Positions 23,899 to 35,047 of a stretch of DNA of 64,000 nucleotides are shown here, in pieces. Position numbers and translations under genes: made by a program. A model generated the notes under the pieces. It was not told the origin of the DNA. It worked only from the letters and a program-made list of their open reading frames with translations, and ran no database searches. Numbering within the stretch: the first letter of the stretch is position 1; each line of letters opens with the position of its first letter. Source of the DNA: Bretschneidera sinensis (lineage: Eukaryota; Streptophyta; Magnoliopsida; Brassicales; Akaniaceae); contig CM043705.1 of NCBI GenBank assembly GCA_023935145.1, forward strand, positions 55,894,084-55,958,083, written 5' to 3'.

Positions 23899-24705
23899 CA
23901 CTGTAGCACGAGAGTGCTTGAGCGAGTTCATTTCAATTATTCATATAGCTCAAGCATCTCTATAGAGGTTAGTGGTACTGAGGCCACTAACACATGGTAA
24001 GGTTGTACTGTTCCAAATTTGTCATTTTTTAGCTGAGATAAGTTTTCATTTTTGTCCATGCACACTACTTGTGATCGATCGCAACATTCCATGCGATCGA
24101 GCGCAAGAGTGCAATCAAGTGCGCCAGTCAATGTGCTCGAGCGCACAAGTGTGATCGAGCGCACCCCGTGTGCGATTGAGCGCACTCGTGGCAGAAGGTT
24201 TAGATATAAATCTGCAAATTTTCACTCACACGCACTCACACTCTCTCACTGTTCACTCGCACCCTTACACTCTCTTTCATTCGCACTTTCCCATCTACCA
24301 GTATCTCTCACACTCACACTCTGCCATCATCATTCACCATCACTTCCATTATTCACCATCACCACTACCATCCATCATCACCACCGCACTCCACCATCAC
24401 CGCCATATATTCCCTCCCCATTACACATTCTGTCCATTACACAATCTACACATTTCCATTCACACACACACGAATTTTTACATGTTATTTACATACATTT
24501 ATGTTGTTTTATGCGTGATTGGGAATTTCTTATTGTTTGCAGGAGGATAGGAACAATTTCAAATCTTCACAACCATAGCTTGGTATTTTGGTGCACACGA
24601 ACTGTTCGAGGAAAAGCCTGACCGTGTGCGATCGAGTGCATGGTACTTGCGATCGAGCGCACCTATTTAAGATCGATAGCAAATTAGGCAGAAGCAAACA
24701 AAAAC
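23899..24705 (+). other. B spacer with CpG-unit clusters and a pyrimidine/CAC-rich tract
   Basis: No gene is supported. Copies of the GCGATCGAGCGCAC unit occur at about 24073-24190 and 24626-24665. Between them, 24215-24480 is a low-complexity tract of cact and catcac repeats. The tract precedes ORF3, as a C-rich tract also does in F, and may be the 5' leader of an ORF3 transcript. Confidence 0.55.
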
Positions 24706-25805
24706 ATGACCAAACCATCTGCTTCCACCTCCGGTGCATCCAGCAATCATGCCTCGTCATCTCGACCCAGCGTCTAGCAACGGGAGCTATTGTTCCAGAC
24801 TGCCTTCGCCATCGATGAAGTATTCAAGCATATGGATGCCACTCAATGGGCTGTCTAAGCATTTAGACACCGAGGGTTGAAGAGGCTGTTTAAACCGGTT
24901 TGCTACACTGCTTACTCCCAGCTTGTAGTCCAATTTTATGCAAGCCTATCATTTGACTGCAGCAGACCGGGAGTACTCACTTCTTCAGTTCGGGGCACAC
25001 CCATCGAGGTAACTAGTGTCGGTATAGCCGCTGCCCTTCATTGCACTAGCGAGTCTCCTCCCAAGAAAATTGATATCGAGGAGTAGCCGGAGTCCTTTGC
25101 CCTGGCTAAGAATATTACGGATATGTGCGCTGGACAGTACGCCGATCGACACAACAATGCAGCCAGCCGGTCAAAGTTGCCTCCATGACTTTGGCTCGTC
25201 GACATGATCCTTCAGCGTAATATGTGTCCATTAGGGCACAAGACACAGCGGCGAGACTAGTTTTTCCAGTCCTTATATGCCTTCCATAGAGGCCACTGGT
25301 ACTCCATCCTGGCTGTCATTTGGATCCAGCTACACAAGTTTTGGGATTACGTGCATGGCCGTCAGACCACCACTGCCAATGCTTGGGGCCTCCTTTTCCC
25401 GTTCCTCCTCTCTTACATCCTAGCAACGGACCAGTGCAAGAGCATCCCTTCTTCGGGAAGGCTCAGTGGACACATAGCCTCTCGCACATGCCTCGAGGAC
25501 TTCTGGCACCCGCTCCAGCAGCTGAGAGAGTTGAGGAGGATCGTATGGAGACCGAGACCCCGGTCATTAGCCCAGTACGTGAGGAGGACCATTCGGACAT
25601 GGGACCCACCAAGTCCCAGCACTTTCTAGCTGAGTTGTCTTCCTTCCGAGGCGAGGTCTCTGCCGCTACCACACTCGTGCATCAGCGCATAGATAGTCTG
25701 GAGGCACGGTTTGCACGACAGGAGGCTATGTTGCAGGCTATTCTTGATCGCCTACCTCCGGCACCCGGTACCTTTTCGACTGCACCACCTGATGATCAAC
25801 AGTGA
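24706..25805 (+). pseudogene. B ORF3 (Athila 3' frame, plant transposon protein type)
   Basis: The reading starts MTKPSASTSGASSNHASSS and has the features of the third frame of Athila-like elements: a Ser-rich N-terminus, then RHRGLKRLFKPVCYTAY, LVVQFYASLSF, LTSSVRGTPIEV, MCPLGHKTQRRD, YAFHRGHWYSI and WGLLFPFLLSYI. It ends with an acidic and coiled-coil region (RIDSLEARFARQEAMLQAILDRL) after a frameshift near 25430. At least four stops break it (near 24776, 24856, 25084 and 25180). Such frames were once called env-like; no signal peptide or membrane span is evident here. Function is not established. Confidence 0.7.
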
Positions 25806-25821
25806 GAAAGTACCTTGTTTG

Positions 25822-25872
25822 GCTGAAGACGTTAAACTTAGCGCTCATGGGAGGCACCCCACAGCATATCCT
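25822..25872 (+). other. Conserved Athila 3' box in B
   Basis: The block gacgttaaacttagcgctc followed by GGGAGGCACCCCACA is shared almost base for base with E (60091-60130) and in weaker form with G (8761-8800). It lies just after the last coding frame in each case. Confidence 0.75.
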
Positions 25873-27153
25873 TTTTACTAGTTTATTTTATTTTAATATT
25901 CGTATTTCCTAGTTTATCTTTCTATAGCTGTTTATTATTACTTGTTTTCCATTTTATGTTTGTTTTTCTTTCTTTGTCAATGATAGTGTGAGTGCATCCA
26001 GTTGAAGTTTGGGGGCGTGCTACGAGCCATGCCAGCCATCAGTTCTCCATCTCCCAGGTCAGCTCCTTCTATGCTATTCACACATTGGGGACGATGTGCA
26101 ATTTAGGTTTGGGGGTATGGGGACACATTCACACGCTCACTATGTCCCATTTTGTTATTATTTTGTTGTGTTGTTGTTTTCATAGATAAATGCATATTCA
26201 TACTGTTCTAAAATTTTTTTTGTGATCTAAAACAAAGAATATGATTTGACTTCATAAGTGAGCTTAACACCTCGAACATATAGGCCAATAATTAAGTTTT
26301 GAACATAGATCACCTCCTTTTAGGCATTTAAGGATTCACAAGTTTGACCTAAACAATCACAAGCACATTAGCACATAATTGTGTGGGGTATGACATGTAA
26401 TTTTGATTTGTATGTTTTTTTTGCTCGACTGTGAACCAAATGGCCTATTAGACTAACATCTTGGCATAAGAAAATAGAAACAAATTGTTAGTACTCAAAA
26501 AGAAAGAAATGCTCCTAATGATAAAAAAAACTTATTTTTCACTGAGTAACTGGCCCTTTTGCCTCAATAAGCATTGAGTGTCACGTCAAAAGGTGGAGAA
26601 TTTTGATTGGTAGCATTAAGACCAGTGAGTTTCGCAGCCTTTTTAACTCGAGCTAGTAAGTTCTTAGGGGTGTCTTTACACCTAATGCCCTAAAACCATC
26701 TGGTTTGGGAGTCATTGGCTAAATGCTCGTTACACGAGTCAAAAAGAAAGCTTAAGGGAACTAACTTGGAAAAAATCTCACAAATAAAAGAAGAAAATCT
26801 ATGCCATCCTTGTGACTCTAATAGGAAGTTTAGTGAATCTTGAGTCATCGAAACACTACACCTTTGAATTATTTGGAAACCAAATCTTTTATGTGCTAGT
26901 TCACCACACACTAAAGTCAAACTTGTGATGTCTTAAACTGCCTATGAAAGTGATTTGCGTTCAAAACTCTTATTCATTGCAAAAATATGTTTGTATCTAT
27001 TAAGCTTGCTCATGATTGCACATAATAATTTTATGTTAAGGCTTAAACTTTTTTTAGAAACTATGAATATTGGATTTATCTGTGTGTTGTTATTTTTCAT
27101 TTTAGTTTTGTTTAATATTACTAAGGGACTAGCAATATGTAAGTTTGGGGGTG
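25873..27153 (+). other. B 3' noncoding region and polypurine tract
   Basis: No gene is visible. It aligns with the E region 60130-61447 along most of its length. A second conserved block (cattggggacgatg, then gtttgggggt) lies at 26085-26125. The polypurine tract aagtttgggggtg at 27141-27153 precedes the 3' LTR. Confidence 0.7.
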
Positions 27154-27660
27154 TGATAGATGCTTAAATATTCATATTTAAGCCCCCTTATTTACATTTA
27201 TTAGGTCCTTAGTTATGTTAATTTAGTTCATTTTACTTCATTTGTGTGTTTCACATGTGTTTTATAGGTCTTGGAAGAAAACAAGCAGTTTTGGCACTTA
27301 AAGGAAGAAGCTTGGAAATCCTGGAGCGCACACTGCAATGCGTACGATCGATCACACCATGCAATGCGATCGAGCGCACATTGCGATCATGCGCACACAA
27401 GAAGGATCGAGCGCACACTGCGATCGAGCACAAGACATGTGCGATCGAGCGCACATGTACGGGCGTGAACAGTAAACTGCAGAACCCTATTTTGAAAATA
27501 AGAGAGTTTTTACGGTTTAGGAATTTTAGGGTTTCTTGCACCTTCTAGGACTTCTCAAGCCCTATAAATACACCTGTAAAGCACACATAACACATCACAA
27601 CTTAGAGAACACTTCTTTTATCTTTTACTTGGAGTTGTAAGCTTTGGGAGAGAATTGACG
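27154..27660 (+). repeat. 3' LTR of B, part before A
   Basis: It matches 19758-20268 and breaks at the tgacg target of A, at 27656-27660. Confidence 0.92.
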
Positions 27661-28046
27661 TGTAATATCCGTATTTTAAAAAGTTGGGTAAGTGTATATT
27701 TTTATCAATATGACAAAGAGTTAAATCCCTGAATGGCTGAATGAAGATTTCTGGAGACCAAGGTTGAAAAGCCAAAAAAAAAAAAAAAAAAAGTCAACTT
27801 TGAACAGTACTCGGGGCAGCCACCAAGAAAGCAATTTTTGGGTGGAATTATTTTATCTTGGTTTTTGTTGTTTAGTGTGGAAGTGGAGAATAAAAAAAAA
27901 AAAAGAAAAAAAGAAAAAGAAAAAGAAAAACAATATAATGATTATGTTTTCTAATCATGATGTTTTTTTTTTCTTTTGTATTAAAATGCTATCTATAGAG
28001 GATTTGAGGGAGAGAGGGGGGCTGCTGATTTTCAGCCGAGCTCCCC

Positions 28047-28054
28047 TATAAATA
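28047..28054 (+). promoter_or_regulatory. TATA box in A 5' LTR
   Basis: TATAAATA follows a GC-rich stretch (cagccgagctcccc) and is conserved at 35427-35434 in the 3' LTR. It is the likely core promoter. Confidence 0.6.
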
Positions 28055-29059
28055 TGAGCTTTAAGTTGTGTAATTGCACGAAGAATTTTTCTATAGTTTC
28101 AAATAATTCATCTGTGTTCTTAAAACACTTTGAGAGTTTAAAGAAAGGTAGAAGGAACAAAATTTTTGAGAGTATTTTCGAAAATATTTCGGGAAGCTAT
28201 CAAAATAGCAGAAGGTAATAAGGTAATGTTATTTTATCATTTATGAAAGTTTCGGAGGTTAAAATAGAAAATTTTCAAACTGTGTAGTTTATGGAGAAAA
28301 GAAGAAATAATAAGAAATTTAAATTCCAATATTATGTCAGGTGTTGGTAGTCAACAATCAGGAGAAAATTCGAGGAAGATCGAGAAAGGCAAAGAGGTGG
28401 CCCACGAGTAGCTTTAAAGTACTACGTGGTGAGTTGGATTTACTCTTAGTAGTCTAAATAAAAATCAATTATTTGGTGATATTATTAAAATTAATTATTA
28501 AAGTATGCTAGGGGGATAGATGAAAAATTGATTTATGAGTATGATAGGAAATTTGACCAGGTAGAAATATTTTGGTGAGAAATGATATTTTTGAAAATCA
28601 TAAGTTTATTTGAGGATAAAAGCAATAAATAAATTATTGATGAGATATATAGATGTTTTAATACGAATTATGACGAGATGAATTTTAGTGGATCTTGTTA
28701 AATTTTTATGGATGATTTAAGATGAATTTTAGTGGATTTCGACAAATTCTGATGGACAAGTTGAGATGAAATTTAGTGGATCTGGACAGACTCTAATGAA
28801 TTATTTGATGTGATTTGGGTAGAGAAGAATCTTGTGGAATTTTTATAATTTGAATAAAAATCTGGATGATTGGATGTAAGAAATTTTAAAGAAACTTTGT
28901 TAGATAAAATTTGTGGATAATTAGGATAGTCAAATTAAGTAGTTTGAATCTTTATATTGTTTTTATATTACTGTTTATATTAATGTTTCATATCATTGGT
29001 CATGTACATATGCATTAAATAATAAAACCGAAAGAACCGGGAAGGCAGTCGGTCTAATG

Positions 29060-29210
29060 AAATAACTGTGACAGCCGGTATATGCTGGGATGAAAAATAA
29101 AAACCGTGACAGCCGGTATATGCTGGGATGAAAAATAAAAACCGTGACAGCCGGTATATGCTGGGATGAAAGTGAAAACCGTGACAGCCGGTATATGCTG
29201 GAATTAACCG
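29060..29210 (+). repeat. Minisatellite in A 5' LTR
   Basis: Four copies of a unit of about 38 bases (gtgacagccggtatatgctg plus gggatgaaaaataaaaacc) lie in tandem. They are flanked by copies of accgggaaggcag..cggtct. The 3' LTR has the same array at 36430-36610. Confidence 0.9.
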
Positions 29211-30060
29211 GGAAGGCAGTCGGTCTGATGAGAATAAAAGAACCGGGAGGGCAGCCGGTCTAAGATTATAATAACCTGTCGACAGGTGGGAAGACGTTCC
29301 CATCATAATCATTCATGCATCTGCATCTGTTTTAATTATCATTGCATTATTTGAGATGCTGAGTTGTGGTATATTAATTGTGAATTAAATTATAGATGGT
29401 TGGGTCTCATAAAAAGAGACAGCTATAATGATGAGATTTTTGAGATGTTGAGATGTGATACTTTTTGTGAATTTAATTATAGAAGGTTGAGTTTCATATA
29501 AAAAGACAGTGATAAGACTTATCTAAATGATGGACTTTTTGATATGAACCTCATTACGAGGTAATTAGGAAATAATTGATAGTCTTAAGGTGAACCAATG
29601 ATTGAGAAGAAGAGATTGATAGTAGAAAGTTGTCATCAGGTTATGCGAAAAATAATTTTTAGTATTAAAGGATTATTGATGGAATTTGGAATACTTTTAG
29701 TAAATTTAATTCGCTGAGCTTGTGAAGCTCACTCCTCACTGTTCAATAATTTCAGGTAGCAGTCAAGATAAATAGTCTGGTGGGTTGAGAATCAGTCGAG
29801 ATCTTTTCTGTAAGCCAAGTACGTGTTAATATCCTCAGACAATCGAGTTAAAGACTTGTAAAAATTTTATTGTAAATATTCATGCATTTATGTATTTTAT
29901 GTTTAAGTGAATATCAGACATGTTTACCTCTCCTGTAAAAAAAATAAAAAAAAATCTGGTAGTATTATATTTATTGTTGCATATATGTGTCGTGCTTGGA
30001 TTTTCAAAATGTGATGACACCGTCCAGGGGTGGCCAACCTGGGATGGGTCGTTACAATTT

Positions 30061-30078
30061 TGGTATCAGAGCATTAGG
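30061..30078 (+). other. Primer-binding site of A (initiator Met tRNA)
   Basis: TGGTATCAGAGCATTAGG lies four bases after the LTR and matches the plant initiator-Met tRNA 3' end over its first 12 bases. Confidence 0.88.
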
Positions 30079-30144
30079 TTTTAAGATTCTGTAGACTGCA
30101 TGAAAACCTAAAAAGTGGAAGATCTAAATAAATAATATTCTTAA

Positions 30145-33100
30145 ATGCAGAGTCTGAGGATGACACGTGGTCGTGCGAGAACTAGAGGTAGAGTTCAAAA
30201 TCAGAGGGGACGTGGTAGACCCCCAATTTTTAGGATGACTGAAGTAGAGGAAGATGTCGAGTCGGTGGTTCCCGCAAGGGAACATGGTGATAGTGCAGCT
30301 GGTACGAGTAGAGCTGGGGAAGTATCTAAAAGTAGAAATGATGAATTGCAAGATGCTCTTAACCGTGCTTTAGAGAGAATAAATGCAGCCGAAGAACGGG
30401 CTGCTAAATTGCAAAGAATATTAGAGGAAAGGAATGGAAGAGAACCAGAGGTAGTGACGCAAGAGGTTCCTGATGGAGGGGTATTTGTAAATGAAATGCA
30501 AGGGGATTGTTTTGTGAGGTTTCTTAAGTTTAAACCTCAGTCATTTAAAGGATCTGTAAATCCGGTGGAAGCTGAACAGTGGATTGAGCATGTGGAAAAA
30601 TATTTTGAGGTCTTACCAGTGTCTGATAAACAGAAGGTTGCCTTTGCTTCGTTTATGCTGGAGGGTGAGGCTTCTCAATAGTGGAAGGATATTTTGCCCA
30701 GAATGAGTACACGAATAGATCAACCTTTGACTTGGAATAAATTTAAGGATGAATTCTTTGCGAAGTATTTTCCAGATTCTTTTCGGGCACAACAAGAAAG
30801 AGAATTTATCCACCTAAAACAGGGAAATTTGTCGGTGGTTGAATATGATAGTAAATTTGTAGCCCTGTCAAGATTTGTACCCGAGTTCGTGAATACGGAG
30901 GAAAGAAAATGCAAGAGATTTTTAGACGGATTACACTATGAAATTCGTTTTAAACTCTCTTACATGGGCATAGGAAATTATGCTGTACTGGTAGATAAAG
31001 CATTGCAGATTGAGAGAGATTTAATAGAGTTTAAAGGTAGGAGGGATTGGTTAAAGAGAACTAGATTTGAGGGATCTAGAGGTGGTAGCAGTATGGCTGT
31101 ACAGGGTGGGAGACCACCCCAGAGGGGGAGTTCTTTGTCACAAGGAACGGTAGGGCAGACTCAGAGGCAAGCAAGATCTGTTACTTTAGTAACTCAGAGT
31201 AATACCAGTGGGACCCCTCGATTTGGGAGACAGGCTATGGGGATTGGGAGTTATGGTAGAGGAATGAATATGCCGCCAAGGGGAAGTGGAAATCTGATTT
31301 ATGATCGGGAGTCAAGGGTTTGCTTTAAATGTAATCAGATGGGGCATTTATCTCGGAACTGCCCTACGCAGATATGCTTTGTATGTGGTGAGGGAGGACA
31401 TGTTGCTGCAGATTGTCCAGCGGGGAAGTCAGTTGAAGCAAGCATTGGAAGTGTCGAGAGAAGACCGATGGAGAGAAGCAGCAGATCAGGAAGTGTTCGG
31501 GGCAGAGGTCGAGGATCTGTAGCAGAGCGAGGACGTGGCAGTCAGATTTATTCCAGAGATGGCAGAGTCTATGCATTGACCCAGCAGGATGCACAAGCCA
31601 CTCCTGATGTTGTTATGGGTATGATATCTATCCTTGGTAGGGCTGCTAGATTATTGATTGATCCTGGTGCAACCCATTCTTTTGCGTCTAGTAGTTATAT
31701 GAAGTCTATTGATGTCAGTGCTAGTCCTTTGATGCATGCCATTATTGTTGAGGTTCCTACTGGAGATAGGGTTATTATCAGAACAATTTATCAAAGTTGT
31801 GTGATTAATATTGCTGACCGAGAATTTGAGGTTGATTTATTGCCTTTAGATATGATAGATTTTGATGTGATTCTAGGGATGAATTGACTATCTGCATGTC
31901 ATACATAGGTAGATTGTTTTAAGAAAAATGTGGTGTTCAGGATACTCGGGCAGGAGGAGTTTAATTTTCAGGGAGAACGTAAAATACTTGTTAATTGTCT
32001 AATTTCTGCCTTAACTGCTAGTAAATGGTTGAGGAAGGGTTGTGAGGGGTATTTAGCATATGTGGTGGATTCTAGCAAAGAGGGTAGACAGTTAGAAGAA
32101 ATCTCTGTGGTAAAAGATTTTTCTGATGTATTCCCTGAGGAGTTGTCTGGATTGCCTTCCAATAGGGAGATCGAATTTTCTATTGAAGTGATTCCAGGAT
32201 CAGCACCTATATCCATAGCACCCTATAGAATGGCACCAGCTGAATTGAGAGAGTTGAAAGTTCAGCTTCAGGAGTTGCTAGATAAACAGTTTATCCAACC
32301 TAGTACATCACCCTGGGGAGCCCCTGTGTTATTTGTCAAGAAGAAGGATGGGACATTGAGGTTGTGTGTTAATTATAGACAATTAAATAAGATCACAATC
32401 AAAAATAGATATCCTTTACCCAGGATAGATGACCTATTCGAGCAATTACAATGAGCTAGAGTGTTCTCTAAGATAGACTTGAGGTAGGGATATCATCAAT
32501 TGAGGATAAAAGAGGGGGACGTACCTAAAACTGCTTTTAGGACACGTTATGGTCATTATGAGTTCTTAGTGATGCCTTTTGGGTTGACTAATGCTCCTGC
32601 GGCATTTATGGATCTTATGAACCGGGTGTTTAAACCATTCTTGGACAGATTTGTAATTGTGTTTATTGATGATATTTTAGTATATTCTAAGAATGAAGAG
32701 GAGCATATGCGACATTTGGAGATAGTGTTGGAGATTCTGAGGAAGGAGAAATTATATGCGAAATTTCCTAAATGTGAGTTTTGGTTGAATGAAATATCCT
32801 TCTTGGGGCATATTGTGTCGGGAGATGGAATAGCAGTTGACCCACAAAAAGTAGAAGCAGTGTTGACTTGGGAGAGACCCACGAATGTAACTGAAATTAG
32901 AAGCTTTTTGGGATTGGCTGGTTATTATAGGAGATTTATTCAAAATTTTTCTATGATTGCTAGACCTTTGACTACATTGACCAGGAAAGATGAAAAGTTT
33001 AAGTGGTCAGAGGAGTGTGAGAGAAGTTTTCAACTGTTGAAAGAAAAACTAACTACTGCCCCAGTATTAGTGCTTCCATCTGGTGATGAAGGATTTGTGG

Positions 33101-34998
33101 TTTATAGTGATGCGTCGCATCAGGGGTTGGGATGTGTGTTGATGCAACATGGGAAAGTTATAGCTTATGCATCTAGGCAACTGAAGAATCATGAGAGAAA
33201 TTACCCGACCCATGATTTAGAATTGGCTGCCATAGTCTTTGCTTTGAAGATTTGGAGACACCATTTATATGGAGCCAAGTGTGAAATTTTTACTGATCAT
33301 AAAAGTTTGACGCATTTACCAACCCAGAAGGAGTTGAATTTAAGGCAGAGGAGGTTGATGGAATTAATTTGTGATTATGATTGTACAATTCATTATCATC
33401 CAGGAAAGGCTAATGTAGTAGCAGATGCATTGAGTAGAAAAGCTACAGGGAGATTAGCTGCTTTTGGGAGTCATGATACTAGCTTGATGATAGAATTAAG
33501 AGAAATGAGGATGCAATTGAGTGTCAATGATAAAGGAGCATTGATGGCAAATATGGTAGTTCAATCTCCTATTATTGATCGTTTATTACAGCTACAGAGT
33601 AAAGATGAAGGAATAAAGAAAATCAGGCAGGAAGTGTTGAGCGGGAAGCCAACCGAGTTTAGAATCAGAGATGATGGTATGGTAGTATCGGGACAAAGAA
33701 TTTGTGTTCCCAATGATGAAGAGATGAGAAAAGAAATACTAAAGGAAGCTCATGATTCGATATATTCCATGCACCCGGGAAATAATAAGATGTACAGGGG
33801 GCTAAAACAGAATTATTGGTGGTCAGGGATGAAGAGGGATGTAGCAGAATACATTGCTAAATGTTTGACTTGTCAACAGGTAAAATCTGAGAATAGGCAT
33901 CCAGCAGGTTTATTACAACCTCTTCCGATACCTGAGTGGCCATGGGAAAATGTAAGTATGGATTTTGTCTCTGGTTTTCCCCGTACCCAGAGAGGGTATG
34001 ATGCTGTGTGGGTTATAGTGGATAGACTTTCTAAATCTTCACATTTTCTTCCTATTAAAACTACCTGGAGTCCAGAAAAGTTGGCTGAGTTGTATGTGGC
34101 AGAGATAGTGAAATTACATGGAGTGCCCTTGACTATTGTGTCTGATAGAGATTCTAGATTTACTTCTAGATTTTGGAGGGGTTTTCAAGAAGCTATGGGT
34201 ACGCAATTACAGTTTAGTACAGCTTTTCACCCACAAACAGATGGACAGACAGAGAGAATCATCAGAATACTAGAAGATATGCTGAGGGCAAGTGTATTGA
34301 GCTTCTCAGTAAGCTGGGATGCTTACTTGCCTTTGATAGAGTTTGCATACAATAATCAGTATCAAACTAGTATTGGGATGGCACCCTTCGAAGCTTTGTA
34401 TGGAAGGAGGTGTAGAACTCCAGTATGCTGGGAAGAAGTTGGAGAGAGAAAGATATATGGCCCAGAAAAGATAGACTTGACTACTGAAAGAATCAAACTG
34501 GTTAGGGAGAATCTCAGAGCAGCTCACAGCAGACAGAAAGGATATGCTGACAAAAGAAGACGACCTCTTGAATTCCAAGTTGGTGATTGGGTATTCTTGA
34601 AGATATCTCCGTGGAAGGGAGTGTTGAGATTTAAGAAGAAGGGAAAGTTGAGCCCGAGATTTATGGGGCCCTATGAGGTGATCGAAAGAATTGGACCCGT
34701 AGCATATCGTTTGAATTTGCCTATGGAATTAAGGCAATTACATAATGTTTTTCATGTGTCACTACTGAGGAAGTACTTGCACGATGAGTCCCATGATATC
34801 ACGAATCAAGCGATAGAAATTCAGAAAGACTTGACTATTATGCTAGCCCCAGTCAGAATCCTAGACAGAAAAGAGCAAGTCTTACGCAATAAAGTTATTC
34901 CTTTGATTCAAGTATTATGGCGCAATAAAGATGTTGAAGAAATCACGTGGGAACATGAAGCAATAATGAGGAAGCATTATCCCCAACTCTTTACTTGA
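30145..34998 (+). pseudogene. A gag-pol polyprotein (five in-frame stops, no frameshift)
   Basis: A single frame of 1617 codons holds gag, protease, reverse transcriptase, RNase H and integrase, and would make the particle proteins and enzymes for replication. Visible parts: coiled coil near residues 65-100; gag domain to about 330; zinc knuckles CFKCNQMGHLSRNC (393) and CFVCGEGGHVAADC (411); protease LIDPGATHSFAS (Asp 506); reverse transcriptase with FIDD at 840-843; RNase H with SDAS, DLELAA and FTDHKSL; integrase zinc site from His 1203, then Asp 1273, Asp 1334 and Glu 1370, an intact DD35E triad; and a chromodomain-like end ([14 protein letters not shown]). Stops lie at codons 179, 581, 588, 770 and 781 (30679, 31885, 31906, 32452 and 32485). 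Codons 782-1617 are open. The start could also be Met 6. Confidence 0.93.
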
Positions 34999-35033
34999 TT
35001 TCAACAAGGAAATTTCGGGGACGAAATTTTTTT

Positions 35034-35046
35034 AAGGTGGGTAGAA
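35034..35046 (+). other. Polypurine tract of A
   Basis: aaggtgggtagaa lies one base before the 3' LTR and would prime plus-strand synthesis. Confidence 0.75.
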
Positions 35047-35047
35047 T

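Larger units (their letters stand above)
27661..30056 (+). repeat. 5' LTR of A
   Basis: It begins TGTAATATCCGTATTTT and ends GGGTCGTTACA. It contains an A/AAAAAG tract near 27775-27935, a TATA box and a minisatellite. LTR ends resemble those of H, so A and H are related families. Confidence 0.96.

Noticed and set aside
24052..24621. 189-codon frame rich in His, Ser and Leu
   Set aside because: It is a translation of the cact/catcac low-complexity tract and CpG units upstream of ORF3.
24706..25805. ORF3 of B and F as a true envelope gene
   Set aside because: No signal peptide, membrane span or other envelope hallmark is visible; the family assignment supports only a plant-specific protein of unknown role.
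27764..28051. 95-codon Lys-rich open frame in the A LTR, and 35228-35431
   Set aside because: It arises from the A/AAAAAG tract, which differs in length between the two LTRs.
29060..29210. Regularly spaced repeats as a possible CRISPR array
   Set aside because: Units are directly adjacent with almost identical spacers, lie in an LTR, and the DNA is plant.
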